10,159 bases of DNA, from positions 1 through 10,159 of the forward strand of contig DASVGV010000090.1 of assembly GCA_036379355.1 (NCBI GenBank), in the 5' to 3' direction. Origin of the DNA: CAJCIY01 sp036379355 (GTDB lineage: Bacteria > Actinomycetota > Actinomycetes > Mycobacteriales > CAJCIY01). The notes under the pieces were generated by a model, which was given only the letters and a program-made list of their open reading frames with translations, was not told the origin of the DNA and searched no databases. Each line of letters starts with the position of its first letter. Positions within the stretch are counted from its first letter, which is position 1. Below, one piece after another: positions 1-6,832 of this stretch. A program made the position numbers and the translations under genes.

Positions 1-125
1 TGCCGCAGTGGCACTACCTGCACATCGAGCAGGAGGTGCTGCCGTACCTGCGCGAGCACGGCGTCACCGAGGAGCAGATCACGACGATGCTCGTCGACAA
101 CCCCCGCCGCTACTTCGAGCGCTGA
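1..125 (+). CDS. Phosphotriesterase-family metal hydrolase, C-terminal end (partial)
   Basis: An open frame entering from the left edge (first full codon at base 3) gives 40 residues ending in DNPRRYFER before a TGA at 123-125. The pattern of an HYLHI segment, a helix with VLPYLREHGVTEEQI, then a Met-Leu-Val-Asp-Asn-Pro-Arg-Arg close is the typical C-terminus of the phosphotriesterase (PTE/amidohydrolase) family. These are binuclear-metal TIM-barrel enzymes that hydrolyse phosphoesters or lactones. The metal ligands and active site lie upstream of the window, so substrate and activity cannot be judged. The last 16 bases overlap the 3' end of the convergent S53 peptidase gene. Family assignment is by recognition of the tail only. 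Confidence 0.75.
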   Translation, partial: PQWHYLHIEQEVLPYLREHGVTEEQITTMLVDNPRRYFER

Positions 126-2440
126 CGGCGGCGCATCACGAGTGCAGCACCGCCGGCGGCCAGCAGCGCGCAGGCGGCGAGCGGCTCCGTCGGGTCGGTG
201 CCGGTGAACGCGAGTGTCCCGCTCGCGTCGGTCGTGCGGATGGCCGGAGCGGCCGCGGGGGCTGCGGTTGCCACAACGGGCGTCGCCGCAGAGGGCGCGC
301 CACCCGGGGGGGCCGTCAGGGCAGCGCCGCAGCCGGGTGCGACGCCCGCGGGCGCGGTCGGGTGGACGACGGCCAGCACGAACGCCGACGCGCACGGCGT
401 TCCGAGACCGGTCGAGTCGTCGTACCCCTTCAGGTCGTGCAGCGTGCCCAGCTGGCCCAGCAGCCGCAGGGCGTAGTGCACACCGCTGGTCGGGTCGCTG
501 GTGTCGTTGTAGTCGGTCCGCACGTTGGTCAGGGAACGGCCGAGCGACGGGTCGCGGAACGCCGCGGGTGACAGGGGATAGGCGGCGTACATCGCCGGGC
601 TCACGAAGCCGAGGCTCGTGCCGCCGTTCTTCTGGATCGCCAGGGCCATCAGGCCGGCGAACAGGGGGCTCGACACCGATGTGCCGCCGATCCGGAACTC
701 GCTGTAGCGCGCGGTCCCGTCCTTGTCGGTCTGGGTCTGGCCGACCAGGACGCCGGTGGTGGAGTCGCCGACGAGGCTGATGTCGGGCACGACCCGTCCC
801 GGCGACGTGATCGCGTTCCCGTCCGACTCGGCGGCGCTCTGGGTTGTCAGCGCCGCAGGGACGACCTTCTGCTGCCACGCCGGCTCGGCGTAGTGGCTGG
901 AGATGCCGCCACCTCCGGCACCGGCGGTCAGGCCCGGTCCCTGCGGCGGCCCGGATCCCGTCGGGTCCTGCACGGGTGTCGCATCCCAGCTCTTTCCGTC
1001 CTTGCTGAGTGGTTCGAGCCGGGTGCCCCAGTAGGTCTCCCCGACGTACGTGTCGTCCTTGCCGACGACCAGGGTCGTCCCGCCGACCGCCGTGGCGAGG
1101 TCCGTCGAGGCCGGGAAGTCGGCTTGGCGGGTGCCGCTGTCCTCGATCTCGTCACCGTCGTCGCCGGAGGAGAACGAGGCGCCGATGCCCATCACGGCGC
1201 CGGTCTGCAGGGACGTCGACATCAGCTGGAAGTCGGCGGGCGTGACGATCAGGTCGCCCTCGTACGCGCCCCAGCTGTCGGACACGAACTGAGCGGACGC
1301 GTCGCCCATCGCGAAAGCGAACTCGGCCTCCAGCGGCTGCAGGCCGATGCCCTGGATACCGCCGTAGTAGTCGATCGTCGCCTTGGGCGCCATCAGGTGG
1401 ACCATCTCGACGTCGAGACTCTGCTCGCCCGACCACTCCTGCGGGCTCTCGATGGGCAGCGACCCGACCTCGCCGGTGGGCTCGGTGACGGTGACCTCGG
1501 GGGGCGCGCTCGCGGCGGGCAGGCTGTGGTCGACGTACTGACCCGCTGCGAGGGGCGGGACCCCGTGCCGCTGCGAGTACTCGTTCGTGTCCGCGACCAT
1601 CGTCGGGGAGCTGTAGTCGTCGACGATGCCGATGTGCACTCCGCTGCCGTCCAGGCCCGTCTGGGGAATCCGGTAGGCGGCGCGGATCTGCGCGGCGTCG
1701 TAGCCGCAGATCGTGTACGGCGGGTGGATCCCCTGGTACGTCGGCTGCGCCGTCGCGGCCTGCTCGCCGTAGTAGGCACTGCACGGGCGGCCGTTGAAGT
1801 ACGCGGTCGCCGGGTTGTTCGTGACGCCGATCGGGCCGCTGTCGTCGGCGAGGTAGTTCGTCGCCGGGACGACGCTGAGCCCCGTGACGTCGCTGACCAG
1901 CGGCTTCAGCACGGCCGGCAGCAGTGGCTGGGTCATCGCTGTCCGCAGGGTCTCGCCCCGTGGACCGCGCACGTTCTTGAAGACCACGCCGAAGGCCGTC
2001 GTGATCTGCGCGACGGTCCCGTGCGCGTCGACGAGCCGCCCGTCAGGGGTCACCTGGTCCACGGTGAACCCCAGTGCCTTCAGGGCATTGACGACCGTGG
2101 TGGTGTCGGACCGCGGTGGGTCGAAGCGGGTCGACCGCTGCGACGCGGTCAGGAAGTGCCGGAAGTCTGGGCTGGTCGGGTCGGAGACGGACTGCGCCAA
2201 GGCCGCCAGGCCCGCGTCGTCGCGCCCGGCCACACTCACGCCGAAGTCCACGCGCTGGGCCGGGTCCGTCACGCCGAGGACGGTGGCGGTCCGGGCGAAC
2301 GCCGACGTCACGGACGGCAGCGTGAGAGAACGCGGCACGGAAGGGCCGGGGGTGGCCGCGTGCGCCAGGGACGGTGCCGCGACACCGGCCAGCACCAGCA
2401 CGCCGGCAGCGGGGACCACGGCAAGACGGGACAGTCGCAT
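110..2440 (-). CDS. Secreted, cell-wall-anchored S53 (sedolisin/kumamolisin) serine-carboxyl peptidase
   Basis: This is a 776-residue endopeptidase precursor, counted from the ATG at 2440. Residues 1-28 form a signal peptide: a short basic start, a hydrophobic core, then an AHA cleavage site. Residues about 35-190 match the Pro-kumamolisin activation domain, which S53 enzymes remove by self-cleavage at acid pH. In the catalytic domain I see SGEQSLD with Glu339 and Asp343, SDSWG at 387-391, VPDIS at 551-555 and GGTSVSSP with nucleophile Ser588. The calcium-site sequence GYDDSTGLGTP follows at 672-682. Cys220/Cys245 and Cys683/Cys704 could form disulfides. An Ala/Pro-rich linker leads to LAFTG (743-747), a hydrophobic helix (about 753-769) and the tail RRRQRSK, which is a sortase signal of the LAxTG (class E) type. 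The product is therefore probably covalently attached to the wall and acts outside the cell. A TTG at 2470 would add ten residues, but its GGAG abuts the start with no spacing. ATG gives the more ordinary signal peptide, though its nearest GGAGG is 15 bases away. It is last in a leftward cluster after the SDR and MFS genes. Confidence 0.93.
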   Translation of the reverse strand: MRLSRLAVVPAAGVLVLAGVAAPSLAHAATPGPSVPRSLTLPSVTSAFARTATVLGVTDPAQRVDFGVSVAGRDDAGLAALAQSVSDPTSPDFRHFLTASQRSTRFDPPRSDTTTVVNALKALGFTVDQVTPDGRLVDAHGTVAQITTAFGVVFKNVRGPRGETLRTAMTQPLLPAVLKPLVSDVTGLSVVPATNYLADDSGPIGVTNNPATAYFNGRPCSAYYGEQAATAQPTYQGIHPPYTICGYDAAQIRAAYRIPQTGLDGSGVHIGIVDDYSSPTMVADTNEYSQRHGVPPLAAGQYVDHSLPAASAPPEVTVTEPTGEVGSLPIESPQEWSGEQSLDVEMVHLMAPKATIDYYGGIQGIGLQPLEAEFAFAMGDASAQFVSDSWGAYEGDLIVTPADFQLMSTSLQTGAVMGIGASFSSGDDGDEIEDSGTRQADFPASTDLATAVGGTTLVVGKDDTYVGETYWGTRLEPLSKDGKSWDATPVQDPTGSGPPQGPGLTAGAGGGGISSHYAEPAWQQKVVPAALTTQSAAESDGNAITSPGRVVPDISLVGDSTTGVLVGQTQTDKDGTARYSEFRIGGTSVSSPLFAGLMALAIQKNGGTSLGFVSPAMYAAYPLSPAAFRDPSLGRSLTNVRTDYNDTSDPTSGVHYALRLLGQLGTLHDLKGYDDSTGLGTPCASAFVLAVVHPTAPAGVAPGCGAALTAPPGGAPSAATPVVATAAPAAAPAIRTTDASGTLAFTGTDPTEPLAACALLAAGGAALVMRRRQRSK

Positions 2441-2497
2441 GGGCGGGGACGTTCGCCTCCGCCGGCGCAACTCCTGCCGCCCCCACCGAGGGTGTGA

Positions 2498-3223
2498 TCA
2501 GGACGACTCGGCGAGCCAGGCGTCGAAGGTCTGCGCCCCCCTCGGGCCGGGTTCGGCCGGGAGCGCCCCGCCGTTCCGCATCGCCCTTCCCGCCCGGCCG
2601 GGAACCGTGATGGGCACCACCAGCTTCCGCCGGCCGGTGGCGGCGAGATAGCGGCGTACGAGGGCGGTCATCTCCGCCGGCTCGGGACCGGCGAGGTCCG
2701 GCACCCGGCCCTGCGGCGCCGCGGCGACGAGGTCGGCCAGCGCTGCGGCGACCTCGCGAGCGGCGACCGGCTGCGAGCGCATGCGCGGCACCAGGACGAC
2801 GGGGCCGAGAGACATCCGTTCGACCAGCTGGCGGGGAAATTCGTGGAACTGCGTCGCGCGCAGCACGGTCGCGTGGCCGCTCGCCAACGCGAGCTCCTCC
2901 TGGCGCAGCTTGCCCCGGTAGTAGCCGAGCGGCACGCGGTCCACGCCCACGATCGACAGCACGACGAGCGGCACGCCGACACCGAGCAGGTTGGTCGTCG
3001 CACGCGTGAAGAAGTCCGCAGCCTTCGCCTGACGCGAGGTGGCGATGTTGCTCACGTCGATGATCGCCGCGACATCCGCGGTGGCGGCGGCCAGCCCCGC
3101 GCCGGTGCCGACGTCGACGCCCCGGCTTCGGGCGAGGATCACCGGGTCGTGTTCGCGGGCGGACAGTGCGTCGACCACGTGCCGGCCCACGACCCCGGTG
3201 CCTCCGGCTACTGCGATGCGCAT
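2498..3223 (-). CDS. NmrA-like / atypical SDR NAD(P)-binding protein
   Basis: A 241-residue single-domain Rossmann protein. The N-terminus MRIAVAGGTGVVGRHV carries the dinucleotide-binding glycine pattern GGTGVVG (7-13). The sequence between 50 and 100 alternates strands and helices as expected, with an IDVSN segment and a VVLSIVGVD strand. A YxxxK pair (Tyr101, Lys105) sits where SDR enzymes keep their catalytic Tyr and Lys. The following LRATQFHEFPRQ segment is typical of NAD(P)H-binding/NmrA-like proteins. Members are reductases, isomerases or non-catalytic redox sensors, so a substrate cannot be named. The ATG start lies 7 bases after the stop of the MFS gene with no clear ribosome binding site, which suggests translation coupled to that gene. 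The S53 peptidase follows in the same direction. Confidence 0.85.
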   Translation of the reverse strand: MRIAVAGGTGVVGRHVVDALSAREHDPVILARSRGVDVGTGAGLAAATADVAAIIDVSNIATSRQAKAADFFTRATTNLLGVGVPLVVLSIVGVDRVPLGYYRGKLRQEELALASGHATVLRATQFHEFPRQLVERMSLGPVVLVPRMRSQPVAAREVAAALADLVAAAPQGRVPDLAGPEPAEMTALVRRYLAATGRRKLVVPITVPGRAGRAMRNGGALPAEPGPRGAQTFDAWLAESS

Positions 3224-3230
3224 GCGGCCA

Positions 3231-4400
3231 TCACAACAGACTCGCGAGGATGCCGAGGGCCAGCACCCCGACGACCCCCGCCGTGGCCATGCCCGTGTGC
3301 TGCAGCCCGTACGAACGCGCGGCCAGCCCGACCGCGACGACCGGGAGGGAGATACCCACGTACAGGACGGTGAAGAAGGCCGACGTCACCTCACCGCGCT
3401 GGTCGGGCGGGGTGGGGCCCGTGATGAGCATGAGGCCCGCACGGAAGCTCAGCCCCTGCCCGAACCCGGCGACCAGTGCCGTGAGCACGACCAGGGTCAG
3501 CGACCGGCTCGCGAGCGACCAGGCAAAGACCCCCATCCCGGCCGTGAGCAGCGCGCAGCCGACCGGCATGGCGCGGGTCAGGCCCAGGTGCGGGACTGCC
3601 ACCTGGCCGAGGACGGACGCGAAGAAGATCGCGAAGACGACAGCTCCGACGACGCCGCGGTCGTGCTCGTGCAGCAGCTCGCCCAGAGCCGACGGGATCA
3701 CCGAGCTGAACACACCGAGCACCACGAACCCCGCGAACCCGATGACCGAGGCGCGGACGAACGCGGCACGCACCTGCGCGGGGACGGCGAGCCGGGTGAC
3801 GTGTACGCGGAAGCCCTGGCGCCCCGACACCGTCTCCGGCGCCAGCACGAGAAGGCAGGCGGCCGGCACCAGCAGCACCAGGTCGACGACGAAGATCGTG
3901 CGCAGCGGCAGACCGACGTGCTGCGACACCAGGCCGGCCAGCAACGGCCCGAGCCCCAGGCCGCCCATGTTCGCGACGGTGGCGGCCAGCGTGGCGAACT
4001 GCCTGTCCTCGGGCTCTGCGAGTTCGACCATCGCGGCCGTGGCTGTCCCCGTGAACAGCCCGGCCGAGAGCCCGGACAGGACACGGCCGACGAACAGCGC
4101 GGCGAGCCCGTCCTGGACGAGGAACGCGACGGCGGACAGGGCGGAGAGCACGACGCCGGCCAGCAGGACGGGCCGGCGACCGATGCGGTCGGAGACCTCG
4201 CCCAAGAGCAGCAGCGCGGCCAGCACGCCCGCGGCGTACGCGGCGTAGATCACGGTGACCATCAGGTCGGAGAAGCCGATCTGATGGCGGTAGAGCGGGT
4301 AGAGCGGTGTGGGCAAGGTGGTGCCGAACATCGTGATGGCGAAGGCGATGCCGACGCCGGTGAGCCCCGCGTACCGCCGGTGCCGGGTGCCTGACGTCAC
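3231..4400 (-). CDS. Major facilitator superfamily (MFS) permease, probable drug/metabolite efflux
   Basis: A 389-residue integral membrane protein with about twelve hydrophobic helices in two halves and a short cytoplasmic loop in the middle (about 190-215). The loop between helices 2 and 3 carries the MFS signature GEVSDRIGRRP (67-77). The RVLSGLSAGLFTGTATA stretch that follows resembles helices 4-5 of the drug:H+ antiporter branch. Length and layout are normal for a 12-helix exporter, but substrate and direction cannot be read from the sequence. The GTG start at 4400 is supported by GGGGAGG at 4409-4415, eight bases upstream. It is the first gene of a tight leftward cluster with the SDR protein and the S53 peptidase. 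It is transcribed divergently from the GGDEF-EAL gene across 67 bases. Confidence 0.9.
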   Translation of the reverse strand: MTSGTRHRRYAGLTGVGIAFAITMFGTTLPTPLYPLYRHQIGFSDLMVTVIYAAYAAGVLAALLLLGEVSDRIGRRPVLLAGVVLSALSAVAFLVQDGLAALFVGRVLSGLSAGLFTGTATAAMVELAEPEDRQFATLAATVANMGGLGLGPLLAGLVSQHVGLPLRTIFVVDLVLLVPAACLLVLAPETVSGRQGFRVHVTRLAVPAQVRAAFVRASVIGFAGFVVLGVFSSVIPSALGELLHEHDRGVVGAVVFAIFFASVLGQVAVPHLGLTRAMPVGCALLTAGMGVFAWSLASRSLTLVVLTALVAGFGQGLSFRAGLMLITGPTPPDQRGEVTSAFFTVLYVGISLPVVAVGLAARSYGLQHTGMATAGVVGVLALGILASLL

Positions 4401-4408
4401 CGGCGCAT

Positions 4409-4415
4409 CCTCCCC
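4409..4415 (-). promoter_or_regulatory. Ribosome binding site of the MFS gene
   Basis: GGGGAGG on the minus strand, eight bases before the GTG at 4400. This fixes that start and is the best Shine-Dalgarno match in the leftward cluster. Confidence 0.7.
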
Positions 4416-4424
4416 TGCGGTATC

Positions 4425-4442
4425 CGTACACCATCAAGTACG
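4425..4442. promoter_or_regulatory. Inverted repeat in the divergent promoter gap (possible operator)
   Basis: CGTAC and GTACG arms separated by eight bases lie in the middle of the 67-base gap between the divergent MFS and GGDEF-EAL genes. A dimeric repressor bound here could control both directions. No regulator gene is adjacent. The arms are only five bases long, so chance is a real alternative. Confidence 0.25.
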
Positions 4443-4467
4443 TCGATCACCTGCCGAATACACACGC

Positions 4468-6732
4468 ATGACCGTGCCGCCGCCTGCCGCGGGCGCCGAG
4501 CCGGCGGACCAGGGCGGCTCGGCGGTGTCTGGGGTGGACCTGGTCGGCCTGCTCGGTGCGGTGGCGGTGTCGGCCAACGAGTCCCGTGACCCGGACCGTG
4601 CTCTGCACGAGACGATCCGGCACGTCTGCGACTTCACCGGCTGGCCCGTGGGCCATGCCTACCTCGTCGGCCCGGAGGGCCTGCTTGCCGCGACACCCGC
4701 GTGGCAGGCGCACGACGACGACTCGATCGACGCCTTCCGTACGGTCAGCGACGAGGTTCCCCTGCCGATGGGCGTCGGGCTCCCCGGGCGAGTCGTGGCC
4801 GACCGCCGTCCGGCGTGGATCGTCGACGTCGCCTCCGACGCGAACTTCCCGCGGAGCGCCCTGGCCGCCGCAGCGGGGCTCAAGGCGGGGTTCGCCTTTC
4901 CGGTGCTGGTGGGCCGCGACGTCGTCGCGGTCCTGGAGTTCTTCTGTCGGGAGCCCGTCGAGCCCGACGCGCGCTTCCTCGAGGTCATCGGACATCTCGG
5001 CCGGCAGCTCGGTCAGGTGTTCGAGCGAGAGCGGGCAACCGCCGATCTCAGCGCGAGCGAGGCCCGTACACGGCAGATCCTCGACAGCGCCGGGGACGCG
5101 TTCATCGGTCTGGACAGCGCCGGCCTCGTCACCGCCTGGAACGAGCAGGCCGAAGCCATCTTCGGCTGGACGCGCGACGAGGCCCTGGGTCAGCGCGTTG
5201 CCGACCTGATCATTCCGGACGAGTACCGCGCGGCTCACGACGATGGGATGGCTCGCTTCCTGGCCACCGGCGAGGCGCGAGTCCTCGGGCAGCGGCTGGA
5301 ACTGTCGGCCCTCCGCAAGTCGGGCGAGTGCTTTCCGATCGAGATCACCCTGTGGGCGATCTCCGGTCCGGACGGGTGGAGCTTCTACTCCTTCGCCCGA
5401 GACATCACCCAGCAGAAGGCCGCTGCGGCAGACCTCGCGTTCCGTGCGCTGCACGACGACCTGACGGGCCTCGCCAACCGCACACTCGTCGTCGACCGCC
5501 TGGAACAGGCCCTGGCACGGGGTGCGCGCAGCGGGCTGCACACCGCCGTGCTCTTCGTCGACCTGGACCGGTTCAAGGTGGTCAACGACAGCCTCGGCCA
5601 CGCGGCCGGGGACCAGTTGCTGCAGGCGGCCGGTCATCGCATCCGGCACGCCGTCCGGCCGGCGGACACCGTCGGGCGCCTCGCGGGCGACGAGTTCCTC
5701 GTGGTGTGCGAGAACCTCGAGGATGCGGCGGACGCGACCCGTGTCGCCGAGCGCATCCTGAGCGTCCTGTCCGAGCCCATGGACCTCGACGGCGACCACG
5801 TGCGCCTCGACGCCAGCGTCGGAATCGCCCTGGACACCGCGTTGGTGACCACGGCTGCCGACCTCCTGCGGGAGGCGGACGCGGCCATGTACCGGGCGAA
5901 GGAGCACGGGCGCGGGCGGTTCGAGGTCTTCGACGAGCGGATGCGCGATCGCATCCTGAACCGGTTGCGGACCGAGCGGGAACTACTGGCTTGCCTGGAG
6001 CGCGACGAGCTTCGCCTGCACTACCAGCCGATCGTCACGCTGCCGGAAGGACGCGTTGTCGGGGTCGAGGCCCTCGTGCGCTGGCAGCACCCCGTACGCG
6101 GGCTGCTGCCGCCCGGAGAGTTCATTCCGCTCGCCGAGGAGACCGGCATGATCGTGCCGATCGGCACCTGGGTCCTCGAGGAGGCATGCCGCCAGGCGCA
6201 GATCTGGGAGGCGCGGGGCTGCCACGGGCTGACACTGTCGATCAACCTCTCGGCGCGCCAGATCACCCAGTCCGACTTCGTGAAGAACATCGCCGCCATC
6301 GTCGAGGGCGCCGATCTCGACCCCGGCCGGGTCCGCATCGAGATGGAGGTGACCGAGAGCCTGCTGATGGCCGATCCCGAGGCGATCACCGCCACCCTCG
6401 CCGAGATCAGGAACCTGGGTGTCTCGCTGGCCATCGACGACTTCGGAACCGGTTACTCGTCACTGGCCTACCTCAAGTGGTTTCCCATCGACACCGTCAA
6501 GGTGGATCGGTCGTTCGTCAGCGACATCGACACCGACCCCCGGGAGCGGGCGATCGTGCAGTCCGTGGTCGACCTCGGCCACGCTCTCGGTCTGTCGGTC
6601 ATCGGCGAGGGTGTCGAGACCGAGTCGCAGCGGGCCGAGCTCGCCGCCATCGGCTGCGACCTGGCGCAGGGTTACCTGTTCGCCCGGCCGGGCCCCGCGG
6701 ACACGATCACGCCCCTGCTGCTTCGCGGCTGA
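4468..6732 (+). CDS. GAF-PAS-GGDEF-EAL cyclic di-GMP turnover protein
   Basis: A 754-residue soluble signalling protein with no membrane helix. A GAF-like sensor domain spans about 25-190 and a PAS domain about 198-318, with ILDSAGDAFIGLD and the closing FARDIT motif. A GGDEF domain spans about 325-490 and a EAL domain about 500-752. The cyclase part has DLTGLANR, the metal-site Asp365 in FVDLDRFK, and AGDEF (406-410), a common active variant. RPAD (397-400) lies exactly five residues before it and forms the RxxD inhibitory site. The phosphodiesterase part is complete: EALVRW with Glu534, Asn593, Glu627 and Glu630, Asp657-Asp658 in DDFGTGYSS, Lys678, Glu714 in EGVE and Gln734. Both synthesis and breakdown of c-di-GMP are thus possible, probably switched by the GAF and PAS domains. 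The ATG at 4468 was chosen because the longer frame overlaps the divergent MFS gene. It has no Shine-Dalgarno sequence, so the message may be leaderless. Confidence 0.95.
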   Translation: MTVPPPAAGAEPADQGGSAVSGVDLVGLLGAVAVSANESRDPDRALHETIRHVCDFTGWPVGHAYLVGPEGLLAATPAWQAHDDDSIDAFRTVSDEVPLPMGVGLPGRVVADRRPAWIVDVASDANFPRSALAAAAGLKAGFAFPVLVGRDVVAVLEFFCREPVEPDARFLEVIGHLGRQLGQVFERERATADLSASEARTRQILDSAGDAFIGLDSAGLVTAWNEQAEAIFGWTRDEALGQRVADLIIPDEYRAAHDDGMARFLATGEARVLGQRLELSALRKSGECFPIEITLWAISGPDGWSFYSFARDITQQKAAAADLAFRALHDDLTGLANRTLVVDRLEQALARGARSGLHTAVLFVDLDRFKVVNDSLGHAAGDQLLQAAGHRIRHAVRPADTVGRLAGDEFLVVCENLEDAADATRVAERILSVLSEPMDLDGDHVRLDASVGIALDTALVTTAADLLREADAAMYRAKEHGRGRFEVFDERMRDRILNRLRTERELLACLERDELRLHYQPIVTLPEGRVVGVEALVRWQHPVRGLLPPGEFIPLAEETGMIVPIGTWVLEEACRQAQIWEARGCHGLTLSINLSARQITQSDFVKNIAAIVEGADLDPGRVRIEMEVTESLLMADPEAITATLAEIRNLGVSLAIDDFGTGYSSLAYLKWFPIDTVKVDRSFVSDIDTDPRERAIVQSVVDLGHALGLSVIGEGVETESQRAELAAIGCDLAQGYLFARPGPADTITPLLLRG

Positions 6733-6766
6733 CCGAACCGGCGCACTTGCCGCGTTCTGAGATTCA

Positions 6767-6832
6767 ATGAGCTCGTGCCCGACATCCCCGACTACCTGGG
6801 CGGCTGACGCCCCCGAGGGCGGTGCCTCGTGA
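6767..6832 (+). other. Possible 21-codon leader ORF before the lactate dehydrogenase-like gene
   Basis: An ATG at 6767 opens a 21-residue frame whose TGA (6830-6832) overlaps the GTG start of the next gene as GTGA, the usual form of translational coupling. It uses mostly C or G at third positions. A second frame through the same bases ends at TGA 6805-6807 with a tail reading FNELVPDIPDYLGG and also has strong third-position GC, so the two compete. The ribosome binding site before 6767 is weak. The overlap may be coincidence, and I do not recognise the peptide. Confidence 0.2.
6815..6819 (+). promoter_or_regulatory. Ribosome binding site of the lactate dehydrogenase-like gene
   Basis: GAGGG nine bases before the GTG at 6829 supports that start. 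The site lies partly in a small hairpin (CGCCC at 6808-6812 pairing with GGGCG at 6817-6821, four-base loop). It could alternatively pair GAGG (6815-6818) with CCTC (6825-6828). Whether this affects translation is unknown. Confidence 0.5.

Noticed and set aside
2441..2470. TTG start adding ten residues to the S53 peptidase
   Set aside because: Its GGAG touches the TTG with no spacing, and the extension only adds arginines before a complete signal peptide. It is not excluded.
893..2497. Long plus-strand open frame (534 codons) opposite the S53 peptidase gene
   Set aside because: It is antisense to a convincing protease, has Arg/Gly/Asp-rich composition typical of a GC-rich shadow frame and shows no domain.
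3039..4394. 451-codon plus-strand frame opposite the MFS and SDR genes
   Set aside because: Rich in Gly, Glu, Arg and His as expected of antisense to a membrane protein. No family resemblance.
4309..4467. N-terminal extension of the GGDEF-EAL protein from an upstream ATG
   Set aside because: It would overlap the start of the divergent MFS gene by about 90 bases and adds a sequence unlike a sensor domain. The ATG at 4468 precedes the GAF domain cleanly.
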